From positions 1 to 34,403 of the IMG/VR virus record IMGVR_UViG_3300034175_000195: a stretch of 34,403 nucleotides of DNA; one strand, 5' to 3'. The translations under genes were made by a program, and so were the position numbers. This document shows positions 24,790-31,913 of this stretch, in pieces; position 1 is the first letter of the stretch, and each line of letters opens with the position of its first letter. The notes below the pieces were generated by a model that saw only the letters and a program-made list of their open reading frames with translations, searched no databases and was not told where the DNA came from. This stretch comes from a virus.

Positions 24790-24814
24790 TTCTTTGGCGC
24801 TCAGCGCCGAAGAA
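24790..24814 (-). terminator. Hairpin E directly after the helicase-like gene
   Basis: TTCTTTGGCGC (24790-24800) pairs with GCGCCGAAGAA (24804-24814), with one G-T pair. It starts one base after the stop codon of the gene at 24,816-26,309, so on the minus strand it is the first structure that transcript meets. A real poly-T run is missing, so termination may be weak or the stem may protect the RNA end. Confidence 0.55.
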
Positions 24815-24815
24815 A

Positions 24816-26309
24816 TCATAGGTCACCTAACTGGCTACCTAGAGAGTGTGCAGACAGCTTTGACGCCAGCCTGTATAGGGTTACTGGCCGTCCTTTTCCT
24901 GTCTTCTCCCCGATGCGCTCCACAATCCAGCCCTCAGCCAGCGCACCCGCGAACTTATCCCGCGACGCCCGTATACTCAATCCGCCATCGCGTGCTCGCT
25001 GCTCAATCGTCTCCCGACTGTCGGCCGTCTCATTGCAGAACGTCTCCGCGTACTGCCGAGTTGTAAGCTCACGCTTTGGCTTGGCCTTGGTTGCCTGCTG
25101 CTCGATCACAGGGGCATCGGTGGCCGTCCAGAACGGGTAAGCCCATTGCAGAGTCAATCTGCCCACAGGAGGAAATGCACGAACCACGGCGGCAAGCTCG
25201 GCCTGCTCAGGAGCATCGGCCTGAGCCTCGCCCACTTTGGTGATTGCACGTAGAACGATATGCGCATCAGCAGCGCGGCTCTGTGCTCCACCACCTGCCC
25301 CCGTATCGGTTACCGATTTGCCCTGCTGAGTGCCTTTTGCCGAGTGGTGCACATTGATAATCGCACAGCCCATTTTACGGCTGAACCCGTCCAATTCGTT
25401 ATAGAGTTGCGTCCAGTGCGAGTTAGAGTTTTCGTCAAAACCGGCCGGGTAGAAACGGTACAGAGCGTCAAAGATGATGAGATCATAGCTGCCGTAGTTG
25501 GGTAGCTCTTGCATCAACTCATCTAGTCCCCGCAATCCTTCATCGCGTAGGCAGACGTAATCAATGCCGTCCTCGTACCCGCCGCACGATTTGATCTGAT
25601 CTAGCCGCTTGCCGAGTGTGTGGCCGTGTAGCTCGTTATCCACTAGGAGCACTTTGGATGGCCTGCATTCGAATCTGCCCAGCCACTTACCCCCATTGGC
25701 CAACCTGTGTGCAAGGTCGTGCACCATCCATGACTTTTTCATTTTCGGAGACGCGACTAGATTTGCGATCTCGCCTTTTCGCAAAAGGCCTTCGATCAGG
25801 ATGGGCGGTTCTGGTAACCGTTCAATGGCGTTTGATGTTCGGATTCTTAGGGGTGGCCGTTTAGGCGCATCTACCTTTTGCAGCTTGGCGATTACGTCGG
25901 CAATGTCTAGTTTACCTTTAGCTGCTTCTCCCAGAGAGTAGGCGGCGTCTTTTATACGAGCCTCACGCTCAGACTCAATGAGCACGCCTGCAATATCGAT
26001 CCACGTATCGGGTTTGATTGAATAGCCTAACTGTCGGGCAGAGGAGTAAAGCGCTTTAAGTCCGATTGCGTCCCTCTTGCGATTGGCCTTGGCCAAAGTA
26101 TCAGTGTAGATCGATACCCCCTCTGAGGTGAGTAGCGAGCCATCCTCACGCCATCGATTGGCTACCAACTCGGCTATGGGGCGGGAGTCTTTACTAAAGC
26201 TACTCAGCGGCGGCATATCCGTAGCCAACCACTTCTCGATAATGTTAGGGTGATGCACCAGCAGCCCTAGTAGCTGCGTTTCAGCTTTCAATCGTTCTTC
26301 CACTGTCAT
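24816..26309 (-). CDS. RepA/DnaB-type replicative helicase-like ATPase
   Basis: A 497-residue protein. Residues 1-130 resemble the helical N-terminal domain of DnaB-like proteins (EERLKAETQLLGLLVHHPNI). The RecA-type core spans about 165-385. Its P-loop is altered: ASPKMKKS at 186-193, where the usual Gly before Lys is replaced by Lys. Walker B is LIIFD at 277-281, and a sensor-like VHHSAKG follows at 320-326. The C-terminal 110 residues look like a winged helix (SIRASRDKFAGALAEGWIVE). It follows a strong AAGGATT ribosome site. It is the only replication-type enzyme in the prophage. The ATG at 26309 follows a terminator-like hairpin. Confidence 0.8.
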   Translation of the reverse strand: MTVEERLKAETQLLGLLVHHPNIIEKWLATDMPPLSSFSKDSRPIAELVANRWREDGSLLTSEGVSIYTDTLAKANRKRDAIGLKALYSSARQLGYSIKPDTWIDIAGVLIESEREARIKDAAYSLGEAAKGKLDIADVIAKLQKVDAPKRPPLRIRTSNAIERLPEPPILIEGLLRKGEIANLVASPKMKKSWMVHDLAHRLANGGKWLGRFECRPSKVLLVDNELHGHTLGKRLDQIKSCGGYEDGIDYVCLRDEGLRGLDELMQELPNYGSYDLIIFDALYRFYPAGFDENSNSHWTQLYNELDGFSRKMGCAIINVHHSAKGTQQGKSVTDTGAGGGAQSRAADAHIVLRAITKVGEAQADAPEQAELAAVVRAFPPVGRLTLQWAYPFWTATDAPVIEQQATKAKPKRELTTRQYAETFCNETADSRETIEQRARDGGLSIRASRDKFAGALAEGWIVERIGEKTGKGRPVTLYRLASKLSAHSLGSQLGDL

Positions 26310-26334
26310 TGGCCGTAATCCTTATAAAACGAAA

Positions 26335-26373
26335 GCCCCACGAGGTGCGATTACGGCGCGGCCCTCGTGGGGC
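26335..26373 (-). terminator. Terminator/attenuator in leader of helicase-like gene
   Basis: GCCCCACGAG (26335-26344) pairs perfectly with CTCGTGGGGC (26364-26373). On the minus strand the stem is followed by TTTCGTTTT. It lies 26 bases before the ATG of the helicase-like gene and after the small genes to its right, so it could stop or attenuate early transcription. Confidence 0.75.
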
Positions 26374-26394
26374 AGGAGGAAACTTGTATTGTGC

Positions 26395-26502
26395 TTAGCT
26401 TTGGGCCGTAATTACCTCAGCTGTTAAACTATTCCGAGAAGCCGTATAAGCTCCTCTAAAATAATCCTGAGGAGTTACAGGGCCACATTTACTATCGACC
26501 AT
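26395..26502 (-). CDS. Possible 35-residue small protein
   Basis: A short frame from an ATG at 26502 to a TAA at 26395 reads MVDSKCGPVTPQDYFRGAYT, then ASRNSLTAEVITAQS. It sits alone in the 224-base gap between the DUF2314-like gene and the helicase-like gene, just before the terminator hairpin. No good ribosome site is visible, so it may be noncoding leader. Confidence 0.3.
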   Translation of the reverse strand: MVDSKCGPVTPQDYFRGAYTASRNSLTAEVITAQS

Positions 26503-26533
26503 GCACGGCTAGTAGGATCGGGCCGACACTAAA

Positions 26534-26803
26534 TTAGTGAACGGCTACCACGTCGGCGGGTTTGAAACGCACAGGATCGCCTAGGCTGTGGGATTCACAA
26601 TACATCGGGACGTTATCGAGAACGCCGATTAGATCGCCTTCATGCACAGCCACTACTTTTACCCACATCCACTCTTTACTGTTGGGTACTTCGAAAGCGA
26701 TTTTCACAAGTCGGCCGACGAACCACTCGGCCGCGCCGTCGAACGCACCGGGCTGGTAGTAACCTTTCGGGACCAACTGCATATTATTGTTCTTCATGCT
26801 CAT
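26534..26803 (-). CDS. DUF2314/DUF2185-like small protein
   Basis: An 89-residue protein from an ATG at 26803 (MSMKNNNMQL); starts at 26797 and 26821 are also possible. The core has the pattern of the DUF2314/immunity-type domain: WMWVKVVAVHEGDLIGVLDN, then VPMYCESHSLGDPVRFKPAD. That is 'W..V......G...G.L.N.P.......GD.V', ending in a hydrophobic DVVAVH. The family's role is unknown, and members are common in toxin-immunity settings. It overlaps the outer start of the divergent plus-strand membrane-protein gene, so both may share a control region. A small palindrome (CACTAAATTAGTG) covers its stop codon. Confidence 0.65.
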   Translation of the reverse strand: MSMKNNNMQLVPKGYYQPGAFDGAAEWFVGRLVKIAFEVPNSKEWMWVKVVAVHEGDLIGVLDNVPMYCESHSLGDPVRFKPADVVAVH

Positions 26804-26852
26804 GAGTATGCCGCCCCACATTCACTGGCCAAGCGGGTGCAGGCCAAATATC

Positions 26853-27413
26853 ATGCTCGATATGGATATTCACATCTCCACAGGGGACGGCACAAATTGG
26901 CAGGGCTGGCTAACCGCCCTCGTGGCCCTAGCGGTTTGCGTCGTTACTACGCTGTCGTATTTAGTAAATCGACAGAAACTCAGGCTCGATCTATTTGAGC
27001 ATCGGTTTGAACTTTACCGGCAGATGAATCTATTGATGGAAAAGTCAGACGACATAGGTGCTAGAACCGCTACCGAACATTTAGAACATTGGCATCGATG
27101 TATTGCTGAAGCTCGTTACATGTTCGGGCCAGCAGTCGCTAAAGCTGTTGGTGAAGTTGAGCACGAGATAGATAAAATGGTGATTCAAAACATTTTCCTA
27201 GATGCCAAAAGGGGCATAGACGATGCTGGCTACTTTGAAACGATGAAACAAAAGCTAGAGCATTACGTGGCGGCGGTAAATAAAATGGCTGTAGTCCGCA
27301 ATATGCTTATACCCTATATCGATTTCTCCAAAGTAGGATTAGAGGGGCAGCTTACCAGTGCAGGCCGACAGTGCGTTAAGTGGTACAAAAAGCAGGCGGC
27401 AGATTACAGGTAA
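26853..27413 (+). CDS. Single-span membrane protein with long cytoplasmic helix region
   Basis: A 186-residue protein. The ATG at 26853 has GCAGG upstream; starts at 26787 and 26862 are possible. A membrane segment lies near residues 19-37 (WLTALVALAVCVVTTLSYLV). It is followed at once by NRQKLRLDLFEHRFELYRQM, a segment I have seen in many uncharacterised small membrane proteins. The rest is helical. It is divergent from the DUF2314-like gene and converges on the AAA+ gene at 27,489, with a shared terminator between. Its strand and membrane location suggest an accessory gene such as superinfection exclusion; that is inference. Confidence 0.7.
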   Translation: MLDMDIHISTGDGTNWQGWLTALVALAVCVVTTLSYLVNRQKLRLDLFEHRFELYRQMNLLMEKSDDIGARTATEHLEHWHRCIAEARYMFGPAVAKAVGEVEHEIDKMVIQNIFLDAKRGIDDAGYFETMKQKLEHYVAAVNKMAVVRNMLIPYIDFSKVGLEGQLTSAGRQCVKWYKKQAADYR

Positions 27414-27433
27414 AACAAAGCCTTGGCCTTATA

Positions 27434-27501
27434 GGGTGAGGTGTTAAAACCATTAGACTGTTAGACCGGTCTAATAGTCTAATGATTCTTACCCCTCACC
27501 C
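27434..27501. terminator. Bidirectional terminator with nested 34-base palindrome
   Basis: The stretch 27451-27484 is a palindrome with a single mismatched pair (16 of 17 positions match), centred on ACCGGT. Around it GGGTGAGG pairs with CCTCACCC (27434-27441 and 27494-27501). It sits between two convergent genes. The symmetry is better than a terminator needs, so a protein-binding (operator) role is possible too. Confidence 0.75.
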
Positions 27502-28370
27502 ATGCCCTGTGATTGCTTCCACTTTTGCAAATACAAGTTGTAGCTTGCCCGCTTCAGCCCGGTAATCTTCTCGAACTCAGCAGCCTGTTGGTTGAACGTA
27601 TCGCCAGCCATCTTCTGCCGTAGCTCAGCAACTACCTGTAGTTGGGGCTGCTCATCAAACCACGTTGCCAGTAACCAATCGCGCCAGTTGTTGCCTAGCA
27701 ACTTCTCCCTTTTGGTATCCGTGTACCACCTGATAGAAGGCTCGTAGATTCGGGTGAGGTTGGCTCCTAGGTAATCGTAAATATCCGTGTGTTCGGCAGG
27801 CCACCACGTACCAACGTAACGATGGATTTCCTGAGCACTCGGCGAGAACACAACAATCTTGGCGCGGTCAAATACTGCCTGCAAATCCCTACGCACTTTT
27901 GGCAGACTATTGCACAGGATGCAAAGACGGCTACTCGTGGTGTAACTGTTGGGTACTCCCAAAGATTCAAGCCACGTATTTTGTTTTTCCCAGCTTAGGT
28001 GCTTTTGCTCGCGGTCACTGCCAAGCGCTTTGAAGAGCGCTGTTGCCCCCTTCTCCTCTAGTAAGCCGTCAACGTCATCTAGGATGATTGGCATATCCTC
28101 GTTGGCGTGGTCCTGCCTGCACCAGTACACAGCAGAATACAAACCGACAGGGCTAGCAGCATTGTTGATGTAACGCGCTCCTTCAATAGATTCAAAGTGA
28201 TAGCTCTTACTCGTGCCATGTTGACCAACTACAATCAGAAACGGAGTCTTAAATCCGTTGTGGCCAACCGTGAACTCGCTAGCAATACGATCTAGCTCGG
28301 CAAACGTCCGAACCATTTGCACGCGAACACCACGAGCGCGTAGCTGCCCTAATTCTTTTTCGTAAGTCAT
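27489..28370 (-). CDS. Phage/plasmid AAA+ ATPase with altered P-loop
   Basis: A 293-residue protein that starts at an ATG (28370) behind GAGGTAACTAAAT. Walker A reads GQHGTSKS at 49-56, where the consensus Gly before Lys is Ser. Walker B is MPIILDDV at 93-100. Downstream lie HLSWEKQ, LGVPNSYTTSSRLCILCNSL, VFDRAKIVVFSP and EIHRYVGTWW. I recall these as landmarks of an AAA+ family of unknown function common in phages and mobile DNA of Planctomycetota and other bacteria. It sits one gene upstream of the replication-type block. A helicase-loader role is possible but unproven. Confidence 0.75.
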   Translation of the reverse strand: MTYEKELGQLRARGVRVQMVRTFAELDRIASEFTVGHNGFKTPFLIVVGQHGTSKSYHFESIEGARYINNAASPVGLYSAVYWCRQDHANEDMPIILDDVDGLLEEKGATALFKALGSDREQKHLSWEKQNTWLESLGVPNSYTTSSRLCILCNSLPKVRRDLQAVFDRAKIVVFSPSAQEIHRYVGTWWPAEHTDIYDYLGANLTRIYEPSIRWYTDTKREKLLGNNWRDWLLATWFDEQPQLQVVAELRQKMAGDTFNQQAAEFEKITGLKRASYNLYLQKWKQSQGMGEG

Positions 28371-28392
28371 ATTTAGTTACCTCAGTTAAAAC

Positions 28393-28420
28393 CACAACAA
28401 CCGCGTTAACGGTTGGTGTG
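28393..28420 (-). terminator. Intrinsic terminator between early genes
   Basis: CACAACAACCG (28393-28403) pairs with CGGTTGGTGTG (28410-28420) with one mismatch over a six-base loop. On the minus strand the stem is followed by GTTTTAAC. It comes between the coiled-coil gene (stop at 28437) and the AAA+ gene (start at 28370). Confidence 0.7.
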
Positions 28421-28436
28421 ATGTAGCAGACTAGTG

Positions 28437-29105
28437 CTATACGGCAGCAGTCTCGTTGGCCAACTCGTATACCGTCTCGTTACGTTGGCCAAGCAGCCGA
28501 ACGCCGCGCGACTTGAGTTGATCGGCAAGGTTACCCGGCCGAGTGAGGCCAGCCTCTTTGATCTTCGTGCCCAACGTCAACGTGTGCAGCTTGCCGCCCG
28601 CTTCTTTGATCCAACCAATAACCAAATCGGCAACCTTGCCGCTCGGCTGTTTGGTCGGTTGCGGGCGGTAATCCGGGTCAACCTGTTGGCGGCGCTCAGA
28701 CAGCTTGGCAAGCTCAGCCTTGGCGTGCTGCAAACGCTCGATAGCGTCGGCATTGGTTGCGCTCCACTGTTCGCGAACCTTGCGGCAGGCGTCAGCGGCG
28801 GCAGTCACCAACCGGTTGGCTTCCGCGATCATCGGCCGCAAGTCGGTGTCAATCTCCTCGTCGTTGTCGGCGGGCAACACGTTGGACAATTGCCCGTCCA
28901 ACACGTCGGCTACCTCGATACAGGCATCGACATACCCCGGAGAGTCGGCCTGTGCCTCCAACTCGGCCACGCGATCCTCTGCCGCCTCGTGGGCAGCAAC
29001 TACTTTGGTCTTGCGCTGTTCGGCCAGCGCGGCAATTTGCTGGTCGATGTCGTCCAGCCCGGTAATGTCTACGGCTTCTACGGTAACGTCTGCACTCTCG
29101 GTCAT
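28437..29105 (-). CDS. Coiled-coil protein with C-terminal winged helix
   Basis: A 222-residue acidic protein. The ATG at 29105 (MTESADVTVEAVD) is chosen for its GGAG ribosome site; a TTG at 29180 would add 25 residues. Residues about 15-160 are helical and coiled (DDIDQQIAALAEQRKTKVVA, then NADAIERLQHAKAELAKLSE). The last 70 residues (VADLVIGWIKEAGGKLHTLT, then KIKEAGLTRPGNLADQLKSR) read as a winged-helix domain. The plan recalls a DNA-binding regulator. It is the best candidate here for a phage transcription regulator, because no other clear repressor is present. No family name is claimed. Confidence 0.7.
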   Translation of the reverse strand: MTESADVTVEAVDITGLDDIDQQIAALAEQRKTKVVAAHEAAEDRVAELEAQADSPGYVDACIEVADVLDGQLSNVLPADNDEEIDTDLRPMIAEANRLVTAAADACRKVREQWSATNADAIERLQHAKAELAKLSERRQQVDPDYRPQPTKQPSGKVADLVIGWIKEAGGKLHTLTLGTKIKEAGLTRPGNLADQLKSRGVRLLGQRNETVYELANETAAV

Positions 29106-29244
29106 GGTCTCTGCTCCTAGCTGTGGCTCCCCCTTGGCCAACAACGAGTTGGCTTTACGGTTTGCCGGGTTTTCTTTCAAAAGCCTTGGCTCTGGCGTTA
29201 GCCAAAATCAAGGTGTCCACGTTTGTAACCAGCGGCCCTGCCAA

Positions 29245-29333
29245 GTCTGGTAAAACGACAAATTGCCGAGACAGAGCAAAAAAACGCGGCCTCTACTGTA
29301 TAACCCGTTTTTTCTCAGGTCTGGTAAAACGAC
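29245..29333. repeat. Two 15-base direct repeats in early control region
   Basis: GTCTGGTAAAACGAC occurs at 29245-29259 and again at 29319-29333, 74 bases apart. The pair sits between the coiled-coil gene (start 29105) and the small gene at 29315-29551, whose last codons overlap the second copy. The repeats could be operator sites. Confidence 0.7.
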
Positions 29334-29551
29334 GCGCTGCCGGTCATTTTGATCGTGAGGTGTGCCAACCGCTGGCTATCACTCTCATCAACAATGCCGT
29401 GCCTATGCTGCCGTTCGTAGATCGCTACAGCTTCCCGCGCCTCAGCCAACGTAACCCGTCGATTGAGGCAGGCGGCATTAGCTACGTTGCGGTAGTCTGC
29501 AATCCTGTGCTCGACCTCGCTATGTCCTGTATGATTCGCGGTACGGTACAT
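29315..29551 (-). CDS. Small early protein
   Basis: A 78-residue protein from an ATG at 29551 behind AAGGA. The sequence MYRTANHTGHSEVEHRIADY, then VTLAEAREAVAIYERQHRHG, is mostly helical and charged, with no named domain. It comes first in the leftward early block after a structured leader (29587-29669). A small regulator is a reasonable guess. Confidence 0.55.
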   Translation of the reverse strand: MYRTANHTGHSEVEHRIADYRNVANAACLNRRVTLAEAREAVAIYERQHRHGIVDESDSQRLAHLTIKMTGSASFYQT

Positions 29552-29586
29552 CTAACAACATCCTTCACCCCCTATAGAATAGAAAA

Positions 29587-29669
29587 AGCCCTAGACGATT
29601 ACCCCTCAGTACCGGCAAGGTAGGGGCAACCGCTAGGGCTATCTATCTAAGTCGTCGTTACCTTGCCGG
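29587..29669 (-). promoter_or_regulatory. Interleaved inverted repeats upstream of early gene
   Basis: AGCCCTAG (29587-29594) can pair with CTAGGGCT (29633-29640), and CCGGCAAGGTA (29612-29622) with TACCTTGCCGG (29659-29669). The arms alternate, so both stems together would make a pseudoknot-like fold, or the two may be exclusive. It lies between the gene at 29,725 and the ATG at 29,551 and may control that message. Confidence 0.55.
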
Positions 29670-29724
29670 GTTTCGATGTACAGAATCTAGCACGGTCAGC
29701 CACGCCGTCAACCTATATTTCTAG

Positions 29725-30039
29725 CTAAAACCGGAGTATCCCAATGTCGCAAAGTAGGTTACGTTCACGCCACCTACTCTGCTTCTCTACATCTAGTATG
29801 CCTGCTAGTCCCCCGCTAGTGGGCCAAGTATCCAAATCTACACTAGAGTAGCCAAAAGCAGGGAGTTTGAGCACATTCCGCAAAAACAGGCGCATAGTTG
29901 AGTATGCCTTTTTACCCACTAGCACCCTACGTTTTTGGCCTGTTGAGGGGCGAGTATCCGATTGTGGCCCCGACAGCCCCGGCAGGCCTGAGGGCCGATC
30001 GTTCATAAGTCGAGCAAAGATTTTCTCAGGATCGGTCAA
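29725..30039 (-). CDS. Small unknown early protein
   Basis: A 104-residue protein from a TTG at 30039 (LTDPEKIFARLMNDRPSG); an ATG at 30006 is the alternative. The frame stays open to the right as far as a stop near 30,100 and reads ERWAGGGCQQKSLTDPEKIF, yet offers no usual start there, so a longer origin that has lost its start is possible. The middle is Pro/Gly/Ser-rich, and the end (LFLRNVLKLPAFGYSSVDLD, then CDIGILRF) looks folded. No family is recognised. Confidence 0.45.
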   Translation of the reverse strand: MTDPEKIFARLMNDRPSGLPGLSGPQSDTRPSTGQKRRVLVGKKAYSTMRLFLRNVLKLPAFGYSSVDLDTWPTSGGLAGILDVEKQSRWRERNLLCDIGILRF

Positions 30040-30332
30040 AGATTTTTGCTGGCAGCCCCCGCCAGCCCAACGCTCAGGCCTTGAATGGCTCAGGATGGCT
30101 CAGTGTTCGGCTCGACCGGCCGGAGCTTCGGCGTGACTGCACGGCGTACCGGCTCGTGGTTGACCACGTTCGCTCGGCTTCGGCGCTGTGCTCAGAAACT
30201 CATCGGCGATTGGCCAACTTGCGTGGTCATAAGACACAGCACTCACGCCACCATGAGGCTATGCAAGCTCGTTGGCAGCGGCAGGAGCTTCCATAGTCGC
30301 CTGTTGCATTGTCACATTGCTAGACTGATGGC
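30040..30332. other. Divergent control region without a supported gene
   Basis: This 293-base gap separates leftward early genes from the rightward nuclease gene, so promoters for both should lie here. A tandem ATGGCTCAGG-like duplication lies near 30,084-30,100, and a short hairpin (GCTGGC/GCCAGC) near 30,048-30,066. No clear -35/-10 pair was picked out. Several frames are open but read as low-complexity shadows. Confidence 0.5.
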
Positions 30333-31097
30333 ATGACTCGCATTGAAGACGAATATCATCGCACCCTCGTTGCCTTGCTCATCAACACGAACCAGCGTGA
30401 ATTAGCATCCGCAATGATCGACGGCGGAATTGATTTTATGACTCATGGTGACATCAATAGTGGCCCAACCGGCCTCTACGTTGATGTGCCTGCAAGTGCG
30501 TATAGCCTCATCACCGGCAACCACGAGTTACGGGACACGTTGGTTGCCGCCGCTGCAACTGTAGCAGACGGGCGGTTCTCCGATGGCTATGGCAACGTCA
30601 TCACTGCTGACATCGCTATACGGCTGAAATTGGTTGAAGTAGAAAAAGACTGGCAGGCCGTTGCACGAGAGTTGATTATCAACTTCAAGGGCAACAATCA
30701 GGGAGCAGTCAGCAAACTGATGGCAGAGCGCAACAGTCGTCAAATGATTATCTACAACGAGGCACAATACGCCTCACGCTCAGAAGTGAGAATTGCGCAG
30801 GAGTTAGAACGTCGCGGTGTGCTGTTCTTTCCGCTAGCGATGGCCATCCGAGCGGAGACGGGGGAAAATTGGAAAGATCATAGAGAAGCTGATTTCCTTG
30901 TCTGTGATGACGGCATATGGGGTGTTTTGGAGGTTTGCTACCATCCGGACCGTTACGAACAGGACAAAGAAAAAGATGCTTGGTGGAAGCAATCTGGCAT
31001 CCTGTGTATAGAGCACTACACGGCTGAACGATGCTTTAATGAGTCAGCAAGAATAGTGACCGAGTTTTTGACTATCTTGTCAAAACACCGCCGTTGA
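30333..31097 (+). CDS. PD-(D/E)XK nuclease-like protein (restriction or anti-phage type)
   Basis: A 254-residue protein on the plus strand. The C-terminal 110 residues show a PD-(D/E)XK arrangement: Glu151 in a helix (SRSEVRIAQELERRGVLFFP), Asp187 in READFLV, and Glu200 in GIWGVLEVCYHP, followed by DAWWKQSGILCIEHY. That helix-strand-strand order with D-x12-E-x-C is close to Vsr/DUF559-type and restriction-enzyme folds; the last residue is Cys rather than Lys. The N-terminal half is of unknown fold and may recognise substrate. No good ribosome site precedes the ATG. It lies near the attachment site, where phages often carry defence cargo. Confidence 0.65.
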   Translation: MTRIEDEYHRTLVALLINTNQRELASAMIDGGIDFMTHGDINSGPTGLYVDVPASAYSLITGNHELRDTLVAAAATVADGRFSDGYGNVITADIAIRLKLVEVEKDWQAVARELIINFKGNNQGAVSKLMAERNSRQMIIYNEAQYASRSEVRIAQELERRGVLFFPLAMAIRAETGENWKDHREADFLVCDDGIWGVLEVCYHPDRYEQDKEKDAWWKQSGILCIEHYTAERCFNESARIVTEFLTILSKHRR

Positions 31098-31154
31098 AGA
31101 CTTATTCAACTAAGCCCCATTGACGGGCCATGTTGCCCAACCGACTCTTGCTCC

Positions 31155-31373
31155 ATGAAACGTATAAAAGTGAGCATCAGGGCAGGCGAGAAAATCCGTG
31201 GCATCGTTCGGTTGAGGCAGCGCGATACCGCAATCGTGTTTACATTGACAGACGGTCGTAAGATCGAAGTTGATTTGATGGAAAGCGAGGCAGGCACTCT
31301 GCTGCTACGGTCGCACGATGGGGCTGTAACCGTCTCGCCCCGCCATCAAACGCTAGAGGTCACGACGGTCTGA
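31155..31373 (+). CDS. Small beta-rich protein, unknown
   Basis: A 72-residue protein: MKRIKVSIRAGEKIRGIVRL, then RDTAIVFTLTDGRKIEVDLM and AGTLLLRSHDGAVTVSP. It reads as five or six short strands, like a small barrel. The Lys/Arg-rich start could bind nucleic acid. It lies 57 bases after the nuclease-like gene on the same strand, so the two may be co-transcribed. It is not a CsrA by its key residues. It has no clear ribosome signal. Confidence 0.5.
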   Translation: MKRIKVSIRAGEKIRGIVRLRQRDTAIVFTLTDGRKIEVDLMESEAGTLLLRSHDGAVTVSPRHQTLEVTTV

Positions 31374-31378
31374 GCTTG

Positions 31379-31609
31379 CTAGGTCAGCTTCTGTACACGA
31401 GCCGCAGCCTGTGCAGCCGTGTTGTTGTAGACGAGCAAAGACGTACGCAACGACTCTTTAGCGATGGCGAACCACTGCACTGCCTGCTGCTCGTTTGGCT
31501 TCTTGCCAATTTCGGCCTTAGCAGTCTTGTAGTCGTTTACGGCGGTAGCCAGTTGACCTAGAGCACCGCCTACAAGGTCGTCTAGTTGCTTATCTGTTAA
31601 GTCAGCCAT
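31379..31609 (-). CDS. Small helical phage protein
   Basis: A 76-residue protein from an ATG at 31609 with AAGGA upstream: MADLTDKQLDDLVGGALGQL, then AVNDYKTAKAEIGKKPNEQQ and a helical end. It is all-alpha and soluble. It belongs to three small minus-strand genes near the right end, convergent with the small plus-strand gene, with five bases between the two stops. Function unknown. Confidence 0.65.
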   Translation of the reverse strand: MADLTDKQLDDLVGGALGQLATAVNDYKTAKAEIGKKPNEQQAVQWFAIAKESLRTSLLVYNNTAAQAAARVQKLT

Positions 31610-31633
31610 GATTTTCCTTTACACGTAGCAGGG

Positions 31634-31831
31634 CTACGTGCCCTCTTCCATCGCCTCAAACTCGCCATCGGGTGTCAACCGAACGCGGATGGTAACTCGA
31701 CCGTTAGCCGTATGAACCGTGTGAGTGAGAATCGAAAGGGCGCTCGGGGTGTACGTCTGCCCCGCCGCCTCCTGTCGCACTTTGAGTGCCTGTTGCTCAT
31801 CCCACCACTGGTTTGCTCGTTCTAGCGTCAT
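31634..31831 (-). CDS. Small phage protein with helix and strand
   Basis: A 65-residue protein from the ATG at 31831, which is preceded by a GGAGGTG ribosome site, the best of the region. It reads MTLERANQWWDEQQALKVRQ, then SALSILTHTVHTANGRVTIR and ends in an acidic stretch. The frame is open further right to 32,275, but the strong ribosome site fixes the start. Function unknown. Confidence 0.7.
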   Translation of the reverse strand: MTLERANQWWDEQQALKVRQEAAGQTYTPSALSILTHTVHTANGRVTIRVRLTPDGEFEAMEEGT

Positions 31832-31913
31832 GCCGCACCTCCAAAAAAGGAGAGTGATGATAGGCCAGCCAAACAACGTATCGAGGAAGTATTTTAGATC
31901 GTCTGCCCTACAC

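Noticed and set aside
29123-29623. A plus-strand frame with a GPAKSGKTT P-loop-like string
   Set aside because: It runs across the promoter, direct repeats and small minus-strand gene of the early region. It lacks a Walker B and any family context, so the string is probably chance.
31155-31373. The small plus-strand protein as a CsrA homologue
   Set aside because: Length and strand content fit, but the conserved CsrA start (MLVLTRK-like) and the other key residues are absent.
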